A stretch of DNA of 64,000 bases from Benincasa hispida (lineage: Eukaryota > Streptophyta > Magnoliopsida > Cucurbitales > Cucurbitaceae). Shown here piece after piece: positions 34,956 through 47,157 of the stretch. Each line of letters begins with the position of its first letter. The stretch's first letter is position 1. The stretch is from assembly GCF_009727055.1 (NCBI RefSeq), contig NC_052359.1:64839335-64903334 (forward strand). The letters run 5' to 3'. The notes beneath the pieces are model-generated. The model worked only from the letters and a program-made list of their open reading frames with translations. It searched no databases and had not been told where the DNA came from. The translations under genes were made by a program, and so were the position numbers.

Positions 34956-35163
34956 CTCAAGTGAGGGCTAAATTATAAATAGCCACTGATATTAGTGAAA
35001 ATAAGGAGGTTAATAAGTCTTTTTTGTAAAAAAAAAAATGAAATGTTCAAAACACTAACATAATATGTGCCTATTCTTAAGGCCTTTTATGTAGAAATCG
35101 ATAGCTCTAATGAAAAGCCCATGGACCTTGAAGATGAAAAGGTTCTTTCTATGGGCGATCATT

Positions 35164-35475
35164 TGTAAGGATTCTCCCTTACTACCCAGTATCCAAGCAC
35201 GATGATAAACCCAAAATACAAGGAAACGAATTCGATTACTAACAAAATGAGGATACAATAACACTATAGTCAACTAAGAGGGTTGCTCTCTTTATAGTGA
35301 ACTATTGTCCATACACAAAATACAAGATAACTAACCCTAGCCAAAACAAAGGTATAAATACCAACATTCCCATGTCACAGGTACAATGCGAGACCATAGT
35401 CAACTACCCCTCTGTCTGGGGGTGTAAATCCCTTTTTACCCCTTCTTCTATAAATGTTCTTAATGGGTGATCTTG
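35164..35475 (-). repeat. 3' LTR of element G
   Basis: It matches 39363-39675 along its length (TGTAAGGATTCTCCCTTACT ... CTTAATGGGTGATC). The inner edge has decayed: CTTGT here against CTACA in the other copy. Confidence 0.88.
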
Positions 35476-35575
35476 TCCTTAAGGTGAAAATCCAAAAATT
35501 GTCGCCGGAGTAAAGCATGGGACTCTCAACTAGCTTCATGATCAAGTTGCCCCTTCCATTCAACATTATTAAATA
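35476..35575 (-). pseudogene. C-terminal chromodomain-like end of element G pol
   Basis: The - strand reads NVEWKGQLDHEAS, a stop in place of the usual Trp, then ESHALLRRQFLDFHLKDK. This is the typical end of a chromovirus integrase (WKG...EATWE...FPDFHLEDK). It abuts the 3' LTR directly, and upstream sequence is lost at about 35575. Confidence 0.7.
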
Positions 35576-35579
35576 AATA

Positions 35580-36291
35580 ATTTAAATAAAAGTTCAACTC
35601 AAAATTTATACCGTTTGATTAGAGGTACCCCTTAAAACTTAAATTTTAAAAATAAAGGAAATTAACTGTTAAAGAAAGTCTTTTAACGCCTAGACTCTGT
35701 CAAAAACAAGACCATGAAAGAAAACTATAAACATGAAAAGACTTATGAACTCAAATGCGAAAGGGTTTTCTAGTCCCATTGGCACTATCATGGATTCCTC
35801 TTATCAGTCGCCCAAGTATCCTTGCCCTTACCTAAAAAACATGTAAACATAAACTTTGAGTATAAACTATCAGTAAGTGATCTCATTACTAGGATCAGGC
35901 TATGCATTCACATGTAGTGAATGCTTGGGTTAGTGGGTCAAGCAAATGTAACTTTTCATGAATGAAAAACTAAGGGGATAACCCATCTCACCTTGACCTA
36001 CATGTCTAGTGGTCTGATGGCACACCGTCCAAACATAGAAAAACATGAAAGTGAACCTGTCAATTCACAGAATCGTAACATGCAAATGAACTTGTCAACT
36101 CATGCATGTCTAGTGACTTGAAAGTACACCGTCAAAACATGAAACTGGTCCCGTCGTCCCCTGAATAAAACATGTGTCGAGGCGAGATAGTAGATCGCCC
36201 GTGCTGATGTAATCATGCATCACACATCTAAATTTCATTAATGATCCCACATCACAAATTATAACATATCATGTAAATTCAATCATGCTAT
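35580..36291. mobile_element. Unassigned repeat fragment inside element G
   Basis: No coding region. A motif with CATGTCTAGTGGTCTGATGG and CATGTCTAGTGACTTGAAAG, each followed by ACACCGTC.AAACAT, repeats at about 36001 and 36107. This resembles the non-coding body of a gypsy LTR, but no second copy is present to define it. Confidence 0.4.
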
Positions 36292-38177
36292 TGAAGGAAC
36301 TCGGTTACAAGAGATCCATGAGTGGAAACAGATCGTCTAAATTCCATTTTAATTGAAAACATAAGTTTACAATAAACAAACAGATTGTGCATGTTAACTG
36401 AAATTACAGCATGCTTTTAAACGAGAAATAGAGTTCAAAGATTATACCTTTGAAGAGCACTTCTTCGCATAAATCCCTCGAACTATCACGAACTCCTCGA
36501 ACAACAACAAAAATCAAACCAAAAGTGTGAAGACACTACCACTTGGAGACTTCGGTATTCTCAGGGTGAGAACCCAGAAGTGGTGGGCTTTGACTATTTT
36601 TGTTAGGAGGGAGTTTGTGAGTTTGGAGAAGGAAGACGATTGAAGAAGATCTATCGTATAGCAAAATCTTCTCAATCGTGTAAACAAAGAGTCTATCATA
36701 TATTCTCTTCTCTTTTTCGTGTAATGTGTTATTTCGTATGGGATAAAAGAAAAAAACTATTTTTTTTTTCATTTATTCCATTTTGCGATAAAAATCAACT
36801 AACCACCCACTAAGGGGGTTAGAGAGAAAAGAGGATTAATTATCCAAAATGATAAATAATATAAATAAATATAATATCCAACTTATCATATTATATTTAT
36901 AATCTATAGTTTCAATATTGCATCATATACAATAACAACTATAGTTCTTTTTCTCAATTTTATGACATTTAATATAAATCATATTTATATTAAATTTAAC
37001 AACTATGAATCTCATTCATAGAAAATATATTTAAATCTTATTCAAATATTTATTCCTCCAATTAAATTATAATGTATCAAATACATTATGTCAATTATAT
37101 CATATATAATTAAATTGCCTCTTATTAATTTGAACAATTCAAATTAACCTAAAAACTAATTCTTAGCTAAATCCTTTTGAGCTACCAAGGGGACCTTATG
37201 GATCTGTAACTTGAAGTTACAACGGGACGTGAATAATTAATTAAACTCTTCAATTACATTATCCACCATCCGTTAACTGTTGGGCACTCCACTAAAGACC
37301 GACGACTGCACTCTTCGACTACAGATATATTTTTGTGTCTATTGGATATAACCAATCAACAGTACGATGACCCTTCACAAATTTCTCATAAGTACAGTTG
37401 GGCCAAATTTTCGTTTTGTCCCTATAGCTACATCTAACTCCTTAAGTACCAATGATTCCTCTAATAAATAATAGGTCATAGTCCTACTATGACTAAATCC
37501 CTCTCGGGCCAAAAAAAAGTGTGGTGCCACATTATTCAAGACCCGGAATCAGCCCTTCAGAGAGCAATTTATCTACTTACCCCTATCTCGGGGAAGGAGT
37601 GAATTCATTGTGTAGATGTGTTTCCAGTTCCCCATCAGGCGAATCTGCAAAATGGTAGGCTTGTTGAGTCGATGATCTGGCCACTCTCACTCATACAAAT
37701 CAAAGGACCGCCCTCACAAGTAGGAGTTCACAACTCACTCAGAATTCAGGTCATGCTACCTATGGTTATCCTGGTTATATAATGAGATTAAACATTTCGT
37801 GGTCCAGTCTTATACAAACTCCTTTGTATAGAATATCCCTGCTCACATGTCATACATGAATGATCAGGATCATATCATTTGTAGCACTTTACAACAATTG
37901 TAATACCTACAAAGCAGGTAATACTCGTAGTGTCATCAAGATAAGGTATCCAACCTTATCCATCTACTATAGACCATTTAGGTTATCATTTAAACGTGAT
38001 CCACCCGTATGTCTCTACATGTATATTTAAGTTACAAAGATAACCTTGGATGTTAGTTTATTGGTTTGTGGTTAATGCATCTAAAATATCATATATTTTA
38101 TTAAAAACACAATGAGTTTGTTCAATAATATTTACAAACTATAGAACCCTACGAGATTTAGGGTATCAACCCCAACA
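36292..38177 (-). mobile_element. Copia LTR inserted in element G
   Basis: The reverse complement starts TGTTGGGGTTGATACCC and ends GAGTTCCTTCA, the same ends as the LTR at 11-2437. It carries only about three CGTATAG/CGTGTAAAC units (36655-36705) where the other LTRs have nine to twelve. It interrupts element G right after the gag/protease junction (VELSLNIVMG). Flanks GCTAT and ATCCC do not match, so it is not a clean solo LTR. Confidence 0.82.
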
Positions 38178-39340
38178 ATCCCATCACTATGTTCAGAGAT
38201 AACTCCACTACGAGACTAACTTCCAACATACGATCTTCCATGTCTTCCATCTCTATATCTTCAAGATTGTTGGCTACCATACACAAAAGCAGCTCTTTGT
38301 TTTTGCAACGATGGCCTTTACTAAATGGTTCATCACAACGATAACATAATCCTTTTTTGTCTCCAAGCTTGCAATTCTGAATCCATCCACCTACGAAATT
38401 GGGATTCTCGTCGATTCGTTCCAGAAATAGGTCCTAAAGTAAAGATTTTTTCTACTAACATGACAATACGTGTCGCTATTCCCTTTGAGCTCTTGATCGT
38501 TGGCTTTTGGGCTGGTTTCCAATCTTTTCCATGAGGACCTTGGTCTGAGCGGGCTGTTTCAATTCGATCCTCTACTAATTGGGTCGCGTCCATGGTCTCC
38601 TCTAGGCCCACGGGCCTCATAGAGAAAACTTCTGTTTGAATCACCATATCCAAGTCATTTGTGAACGTACTCACCAAAACGTCCTCCACCAAGTCTGGCA
38701 ATGGGGTAAACAGTTCTTCAAATTTCTGTAAATATTCTACAACGACCCCTTCTTACTTGATCGCTAGGAAGTGTGCATATGGTGTGCCTCTATGTTGTGG
38801 CCGGAAAAGGGCGTAGATCCTCTGCTTCAAGTCTTTCCATGATTTAGACTTCCTTTTGTTCTCCGCCTAGCGAAACCAGTTCAGTACCTTTCCCTCCATG
38901 CTCACGCTCACAATTTGTAATTTTTCTTTTTCCGTCAGAAGATGTAGCTGGAAATAGTGTTTTGCTCTGAAAAACCATCCATTTGGGTCCTCGCCGTTGA
39001 AAACGGGCATCTCGAGTTTTTTTAACCTAATCTTCTCTTGGCATTATGCTTACCCCCTCAGCTAGAAAGTCTCTCCTTCTTCTGTCTCATCGATTTCCTC
39101 TGGCTTGTCCTCCGCTCTCACCTTCCTCTTTCCCGTGTTGATTTTGGTCATTTCAGATGACCCCTGAGACCGGTGGTGTTCACCGTGTATTTCTTCGAGG
39201 ATGGTGTGTAACTTCTTCATTAACTTCTCCAACGTCGCTAACTGCTGGACCTTCTGCTTAATACTCTCGATGTCAGCCTCTGTTGCACTCAGTCACTCTT
39301 CTATATGCTTCTGTGTTATTTTATTCCACTTCCCCGGGTT
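38178..39340 (-). pseudogene. Gypsy gag of element G (degraded)
   Basis: On the - strand the gag core reads LEMPVFNGEDPNGWFFRAKHY, then EEKLQIVSVSMEGK, one stop, and LPDLVEDVLVSTFTNDL (about 38700-38650). The zinc knuckle CDEPFSKGHRCKNKELLL lies at about 38340-38285, and a VELSLN segment that normally leads into the protease is at 38200. In-frame stops are present (for example before AENKRK, about 38870). The product would be the capsid precursor; here it is non-functional. Confidence 0.85.
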
Positions 39341-39348
39341 GTCTAACA

Positions 39349-39360
39349 GCTTTGATACCA
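39349..39360 (-). promoter_or_regulatory. Primer-binding site of element G
   Basis: The - strand TGGTATCAAAGC has one mismatch to the initiator tRNA-Met primer site and lies two bases from the 5' LTR. Confidence 0.85.
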
Positions 39361-39362
39361 CT

Positions 39363-39675
39363 TGTAAGGATTCTCCCTTACTACCCAATATCTAAGGACG
39401 ATAATAAACCCAAAACAGAAGGGAAACGAGTTCGATTACTAACAAAATGAGGATACAATAACACTACAACCAACTAAGAGGACTACTCTCTCCACGGTGA
39501 ATTATTGTTCATATACAAAATACAAGATAACTAACTCTAGCCAAAACAAAGGTATAAATACCAACATTCCTCTATCACAAGTACAATGCGAGACCACAAC
39601 CGACTACCCCTCTGTCTGGGGTGTAAACCCCTTTTTACCCCTTCTTCTATAAACGTTCTTAATGGGTGGTCTACA
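39363..39675 (-). repeat. 5' LTR of element G
   Basis: In + orientation TGTAAGG...TCTACA, 313 bp, bordered outside by TCATT. It corresponds to 35164-35475. Confidence 0.9.
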
Positions 39676-39680
39676 TCATT

Positions 39681-41980
39681 TTGAAGAAAAGTTGTGAAGA
39701 AATTAAAACTTCTTCCTAGCATTGCTTGGCATGTCATGATGTAACTATACTATAAAAACATTGGTTTTGATCTAAATGTTTAAATTTGATCTTCTTTCCT
39801 TGTGCATATCGTCTTAGCAAATTTTAAATCTAATTCAATATTCAGAAATCAAACATGCTAAACATTTTTTTCATTTTGGAAATTACATGTTACTTGGATG
39901 GTATAGTTTCGAAAAAAGGTGAATGGAGAAACTTTCTAATTGTTCACAGGTGTACATAAAGTGTTTTAAGCACTTAAAAAACCATTCCAATATGTTGGTT
40001 GAGTTAGTTCCATCTCGATTGGCATAGCTCAATTTGACCTAGTTGAGTAAATTTTCATAAGAACTCTTATATTATGGATATTTCTCTTTCTACATAAGCA
40101 AAAGAGTGTTTGGTTACATGTGAAATTTCAGTGGTTCAAATAACGTAGCTGTTTTTTTTTTTTTTTTGTACAATGCGTGGTGGAGATCGAACGTTTGATC
40201 TCTAAGAAGGAAGGTCATATCAATTACCACTAAGTTAACCTCCGAACTCTAGTGCAGTTGGTTTGAGCATCTTTGCTTGGTTGTACAAAAAGCATGCACG
40301 AGGTGGATTAAAAGAGCGGGAAAAAGGAGATTTTAAATGTAAGAAAACTTAGAGAAATTAGCACATGGAATGGCTCCCTCCCTCCCCCACACCCAATTGA
40401 AAAACAACCAAAATATTGATGATGAAAATAGAGACAGATTGAGACCCATCTGTCCAATGAGTGGATCAAAGCAACAAGAAAACCCTAAACAGCAAGGCAG
40501 TTTAGTTGGATGGGCCAACAAAACAAACAGATGTGGGCTTCAACCCATAAGTTCTTATTTTTCTTTCCTTTTTTTTTCCATTATTGCCCTTTTCTTATCA
40601 ATAGATTATTCAAGAACATCATAAAAATATTCTATCTATTTCTTTTTATTTTTGGGATCAGACTTATCTTCGGAAATGATGGACCAATTTAGTTTTTTTG
40701 TGGACATTATTGGGACTTTTGGGGGAAGAGGAATCAATTTGTTTGATTGGTTTGGCATGGGGCAGTGGTAAGAGGGGAATTATTCCCTTTTTTTTGCACT
40801 TGTCTTCTCCTATTATTTCAATGAATTAAGGGTATCCATTCATGCACATGCCCTTACACTCTCTCTCGTCCATTTTCTCACATCATTATTCTTTCTCATA
40901 AATTCTATTGATTTACATATCTTGATAATTATTGAATTATAAATACTAATAGGTTATAGGTTGAAGGTAATTTGAATCTCCTCATATTTACTTGTAAATG
41001 TTTATATTCTAAATAAAAACTAAAGTGTATATATATTTGGTATACATGTGAAAGTCATAAGTATTTCTAAAACCAATTAAAAGAATACTCCAATCTAACT
41101 ACAAACTTGTAATATTATATATATATATATATGACATTTAAAATAGGTATATAGACTAAAATGTATATGATACACCAAAATCAATAGCTGATTCAAACAT
41201 AGTTCAATAGAGACGACATCAAGCATTATTTTAAAAATAGATTATTTAATTTCCACTTTTATTGAACTGACAAAAATAACAAAACAAAACTAGTAATTTT
41301 AAAATTATAAAAAAGAAAAACAAAACCTCGTTAAGATTAAAAATGGAAACACAACTAGATACTAATCTAATGTAATGATTTTACGATTATTTGAATTCAA
41401 ATTTTAATTTGAAACAAACACAACAATTATATTTGGTTCACTAAACAGAGTATAAATATTTTGTCAAAACATATTTTTTCTAGAAAAAAATAAAGAAAAT
41501 AAAATAATTAAGAGGAGTTGTTTTACAAATATTGTCATGGAATTTCATTCAGACATTTAATATTTATGTTTGTTTCAATATTATTATTTAGTGAACTTTT
41601 AAACATATCTGACATGGGATGTTTTAATACTCTCCATACTTAGGACTTTTATACTCCAGATTGATATAGTCTGATTAATTAATAAATTAATATCAACTAA
41701 ATATTATTATTAATTTTAATTAATTATTAAATATAAATATATTATAGACTTAAAAAATTTCAACTAATGTATTTACCATTGATATTTTATGTTATCGTAA
41801 CTATTTAATATAAAAATTTATTATTAACTATTAATATTCTGATTAATTTATACTTATTTATTTATTTTTATTAATTAAATAATGTTTAATTTTAAAATAT
41901 TCATGTAAAGATACTTTAATTGATTAAATAATTAATTAATATAACAGTATATTAAATAGTTAAATTTAATTATTTCTACA
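39681..41980. other. AT-rich intergenic DNA, no gene recognised
   Basis: A dispersed-repeat-like block at about 40145-40255 has a T run followed by GGAGATCGAACGTTTGATCTC...ACTAAGTTAACC, a common type of dicot repeat; a similar block is at about 49200-49315. A TA microsatellite lies at about 41117-41132. Open frames at 40333-40692 lie on both strands of the same DNA and show no homology. Confidence 0.5.
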
Positions 41981-42337
41981 TTACTTAGGGTTTGTTTAGA
42001 TTGACTTAGGAAAAAACTGTTTTTCAAAAAATTAATTTTTATTTAAACAATTTTGATAAAAATTATTGAAAATACACTTCAAAGGCTATTTTAAGTGATT
42101 GCCAAACATTCTATTTTTTTCCAAAATGACTTTTTTTTAAAAAAAAAAAAAAATTAAACACTTGAAAATGCATTCCAAATACATCCTTGTTCTCTTACAT
42201 TTGATTAAATAATTATTTAGTTTTGACTTCTATATACAAAATTGGTAAATAAAACACATTCATTTAACTTTCAGACATTAATTATCCTGCATATCCAAAT
42301 ACAAACATTAATTATCTCATACATTTAAAATTAGACA

Positions 42338-43690
42338 TTTAGGATAGATAACGTTTCCATTTTTTGTTTTCTATTTTTGTTTCTTCTTTTTTTAAGAAAC
42401 TGACTTTTTTTATATAACCATTCTTGTTTCTTTCTAGAATTTGATAAACGTTCCTAAAAATGGTGTCAAAATTGAGAAAGTACACAAAGTAGTTTTTCCA
42501 ATTCTGTTTCTGTTTTATTAAAGTTGTTTCTAAATTGTATCAAAGTGTAGACTTGACTAACGGGTGAGGAAGCATACCCAAAATATTCTTACGATAAAAT
42601 CTCAGGTGAGACTTTTTTATTTTCTTTTTCTTTCTTTCTTATATATTTCCTTTTTCTCTAATTATTTTTTAATATTTCTTTTATATTTATTTCTTTTTTT
42701 TTATTTATATTATTTTTTATTATTTTTTTATAATTATATGTTAATTTAATTTTGAATTTTGAATTTTCAAATATTTTGATTTATATATTAATTTGATTTT
42801 TAATTTTTAAATTTTCAATAAGGTTGTTTTCAAATATAGGAATGAACCAAAATATTTATAAATATAGTAAATTTAATTTTTAATTTTCAATTTTCAAATA
42901 TTTAGATTTATATTTTTTTTTGTTTTCAAATTTAAAATTTTCAATAGAATTGTTTTTAAATATAGAAAAATGAACTAAAATATTTACAAATATAGACAGA
43001 CAGCGATTGTGATATTCAACATTTTTTTCATTTGAAATAATTTCCATTTTGAATATGCATATATAAATATTTTTTAAATTTTGAATTTTAAAATTTGCAA
43101 TATGCATTTTTATATATTTTTAAAATTTTTAAATTTTATTTTTCTTATATACAAAACCAATTATAATTTTACAATATCTAAATTTTGTTAACTAAGATAT
43201 AATTTAGGTTCATTTTAATATTTTTACAACCACGACATTTACATAATAATATAATTGAGTTAGATTTGAGTCTACATCATTTAAAATTTAAAACAAATTA
43301 CTTGAGTGCGAAATAATAATGTAAATCAAATTTTAGCAACATTTGAATAATAGAAATAATTGTATTATTGTTATTAATTTTTATATCGGGACTTATGTGT
43401 ATTTGATAATTTTTTTTTATATTTTAATACATGTTATATATTTTTTATTTTATATAATTATATTATATTTAAACTATAAAATATAAAAAAAAATGTAAAA
43501 AATACAAGAAATAGTTAGCAAACAAATTTTTGTCCTTATTTCTTTTTTAAAAGAAATAGAAAACAAAAATAATTATCAAACATATTTATGTTTTTTGATT
43601 TAAAAAAAAAAGAGGAAGTAAAAAACAAAAAATAAGAAACGAAAACAGAAAATAGAAAATGAAAATGTTATCAAAAGAGTCAGTCTCGAA
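42338..43690. mobile_element. Terminal-inverted-repeat element, copy 1 (about 1.3 kb, no transposase)
   Basis: The left end GATAACGTTTCC...TTTTGTTTTCTATTTTTGTTTC is answered at the right by AGAAAATAGAAAATGAAAATGTTATC. A homologous element is at 47158-48386, sharing both arms and the internal TTTACATAATAATATAATT segment. Partial arms of the 28960-type hairpin lie inside it (42820-43045). No coding region. Confidence 0.6.
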
Positions 43691-45399
43691 AAGACATTTT
43701 TGTCGCTTGACCGATTATTTCGAAAATTATTTGAAATATATAAATTTTAGTGGATTTTGACTTTAGAAAAATGATAAAAATTCGTCACATCTTTGACTGG
43801 AAGCGTTTAAAAAGGCGTTTGATTAAAATTAGAGAATTGAGTTAACGGCGTTTTCTTACACCGACATGGACACGTGGCTTTGCTTTGCTTTCAAAACTAA
43901 ACCGATCCTTAATTTTAGGTCATTCATTATCGACACAATCATGGTCGCCACCAATTTTCATTCCAAACATAATTATTTCCATTTTTTTTCTTTCAGAAAC
44001 TTTTCCTAAAAATTCTGTAAACATAAATTGTTTTGTTTGTTAGTTTTTTCTATTTACAAATATCATAAATATCATGCTAATTTATATTATTTAAATCTTC
44101 GCCCTAAATTTTTAAATTGTCATAATTTTTTACCACGAAAATTCAAATCTCTAATCTTTTTATCGATGTTATAATCAATGGCCAAAAATTGAGTAAAAGT
44201 TAATTAATAATCTTGGTGATACGACCTTTATTTTTTTATTTTGACCAATTTTATTAAACTCAATATTTCATCTTAATTATACCACCTTTATTTTCTAATG
44301 CTTTGTTAAATATGGTGGTTTGGCTAATATTTTTTATACAAAAATAGATAGTAGAAATAAGGAGTAATAATATACATACCATAAAATAAATATATAATTT
44401 CAAATATAACAAAAAGTTTGAAAATCTTTATACAATAACACAATTCAAGTTGACTCTACTTTTGTTTCTATTATAGTTAAAACATGTTAAAAAACAGTCC
44501 CGTGTATATTATATTTGAAAAATAATTGTGACATTATTTAAAATATATGTTGTTAAATTACCAATTAACCCATAAGTATAAGCTAATAAGTTTAGAAAAA
44601 AAAGAATGACATTTATTCTCAATAATACCTCCATCAAATGTTCTAATTATCCAACTTCATCATTTTCATTGTTAAAACTTAACTTAAAATATACTAGATT
44701 TACAAATTTGACTTTAAAGGGTTAAAATGAAGGTTCAAATCACACCACATTACAGCTTATAGTTTGCAAACAAGACCCAAAAATATATTTTAAAGAAAAA
44801 TATTGGACTAAATTTGATTCAATAGCTTAGAAAGTGAGTGATGTGATGAATTATAAAATTAAAAATTAAAAAAAAATGGGAAAAGAAAATAAATAGAAAA
44901 GTAGAAAAAAGTAATAGAGTAGGGCCCCAAGGATCCAGCTTTTGACTAATTGGACTCATTCACCTTCCTCCCCACATCTCTACAAATTACAATACAAACA
45001 AAAAGTTTAGCACAATATTTGGACCCCACTTTTGTCTGTGTTTAGCCTATATAAAAAAAGAAAATTAAAAATAATGAAAATAGAAAAAAAATCATAATAA
45101 TAAATAAATAAAACCCTCTTTGGCACCGCCGCTGCCCTTTCCCTAACTTTATTCTCATTTCCTTTCATCCTCGATAATTTTCTCTCCATGTTCTAAATTA
45201 TAATAATTTTCCTTTATTTTTTTTTAAAGAAAAAATAACGTTCACAAATTTTAATTAAAAATTTAGGAATAAATACGCTTTTAGTTCTCAATGGCCGAGT
45301 CTAGTTTCCACCGGCCCACCAAATTTTAAGATGTTACTATTTTATCCGTGAATTTTGAATTTAATTTCTATTTAATCTTAAATTTTAAAATATTATCAA

Positions 45400-45730
45400 A
45401 CGTTTGGAGCACTTAATTGATTATTATAGTTACTGATTATTATAATTAACAAATTATAATAGTTAGTGTTTGCTTATAGATTATTTTAGTTTGAGTTATA
45501 ATAGTTTGTGTTTGAAGTGTAAACTATTTTTTGTTTGAATAAGATATAGAAAATATTATAGCAAAAAATAAAATAGAGAATGAGTATCAATTAGTAAATA
45601 CTATAGCAAACTTAATTATAGGTTATAAATAGTTGTACACACCACTATTATATTTAGTGTCCCAAACATGGACTGGGCTATAATAACCCACTCCACTATC
45701 TTCTAGTTGTGTCCCGAATGACCCCTTATA
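45400..45730. mobile_element. MITE-like AT-rich element
   Basis: It starts AACGTTTGGAGCACTTAATTG, with repeated TTATAATAGTTTGTGTTTG words. It ends ACTATCTTCTAGTTGTGTCCCGAATGACC, whose reverse complement resembles the start. The boundaries are approximate. Confidence 0.4.
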
Positions 45731-46064
45731 TTTACACCTTGTATTTTGAGTTTTATTTTTAGTTGATACCAAACTTTTACACTCAATGATTTTTCACTAA
45801 ATATTTAACATGGTCTTTCATGTTAACGTCTATAAATTAATCTAAAAGAATTAAATTAGTTTTTTTTTTTTTAATTTTTTCATCACTATTAAAATTAAAT
45901 GAAAATTTTTACACCACAATTATTTTTATATAATTAAATGAAAGTTAATAGCAACTGGAAAGTAAAGGAAATCCAAAAACAAAATTGAAATAAAAATTCG
46001 AAAATTTACATAGAAACTCTCTATTTTTGTTAAATATCATAGAAAATTACATGCAAATAAGTTA

Positions 46065-46660
46065 GGGTCTGCTTGGTAAGCAATCTAAAAGCAGAAATTT
46101 GAAAATAAGGGATTCAATAAAAACAAAGTTATATTTCATGTTTTCAGATATGTGTTTGGTAGCAGATTTAGAAATTAAATTTTAATTTAAACAAATTTTT
46201 AAAATGTGATTGAAAATAATTTTAGTTACTCATTAAATACTAGATTGAATATAAATCATTACTAATTAATTTCTGAACTTGTTTTATGTTAAAGTTTTTG
46301 TATAATTATTATTTCGTAATATCATATAATATATATAATATATTANATTTCTGAACTTGTTTTATGTTAAAGTTTTTGTATAATTATTATTTCGTAATAT
46401 CATATAATATATATAATATATTATATATTTTAAGCTTAACAAAAATAATTGAGTTTATAACATGAAATAGTATAATTTTATTATTATTTTTATTATTTTT
46501 AATATAATTATGCATTTTAAAATTTTGAATTTAAAATCTGAATCCACTAAAAACATAAAAAAAATATGTTTTCATAATTTACACTATTTGGATCACAAAA
46601 TTCAGAAACAGTTTTCGAAAATAAAATCCAGACTGCAACCAAGCACATATTCACTGAACT
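46065..46660. mobile_element. Terminal-inverted-repeat element containing an assembly artefact
   Basis: The left end TGCTTGGTAAGCAATCTAAAAG and the right end TCCAGACTGCAACCAAGCAC are imperfect inverted copies. It contains the exact 77-bp duplication around one N (46269-46423). Confidence 0.5.
46269..46423 (+). other. Exact 77-bp direct repeat separated by a single N
   Basis: 46269-46345 and 46347-46423 are identical, with one N at 46346 between them. This is what an unmerged contig overlap looks like and is most likely an assembly error. Confidence 0.9.
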
Positions 46661-47157
46661 CAATGAATCTAAAAAGTTAAAATAGAATCTGTGTTTGTTC
46701 ACTTGAATCTAAAAATTTAAAATAGAATCTGAGTTATTTATCAAACATATCTTAAAAATTTTAAAATTTCATTTTTATCCTTGGTTTTATATATCTTTCT
46801 CACACAGCTAAATTCTATATTCTATCTAATTCTTTAAATTGGTCAGTTTAATGCCACTTAAAAATATTGTTGCTATTAATAAATTATTTTTAAAACTAAA
46901 ACAATTTCAAATTAACTCTATGCTATTAATTAATTATTTTTAAAATTAAAACAATTTCAAATTAATGCGAGTATACACATATATATACACGTTATAACGT
47001 CAAACTTCTACAATGTTTTTATTCTCTCAATTTAGATGGGAAAAGTGAAAGAAAATGAAGGATAAATGAATCACTTGAAAAGATAGTGAAGAATGCATTG
47101 GATAGGGATCTTGCATTTCCATAATTATAATTTGGTTAAAAAATTTTATTCAATTTA

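Larger units (their letters stand above)
35159..39680 (-). mobile_element. Ty3/gypsy element G with 0.3-kb LTRs and TCATT target duplication
   Basis: Direct repeats 35164-35475 and 39363-39675 are LTRs. Perfect 5-bp target duplications TCATT lie outside them at 35159-35163 and 39676-39680. A primer site (TGGTATCAAAGC on the - strand, 39349-39360) follows the right LTR. The interior encodes gag and a chromodomain-like C-terminal end, but protease, RT, RNase H and most of integrase are missing. They are replaced by a copia LTR and a repeat fragment. It is non-autonomous, and its outer ends are fully preserved. Confidence 0.9.

Noticed and set aside
34501..34971. 156-codon open frame
   Set aside because: The C-terminal third is translated minisatellite (His/Ile/Tyr), the rest is biased and lacks homology; a - strand frame overlaps it.
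40333..40692. Overlapping open frames on both strands
   Set aside because: No homology, low-complexity Phe/Ser/Lys runs, no splice context.
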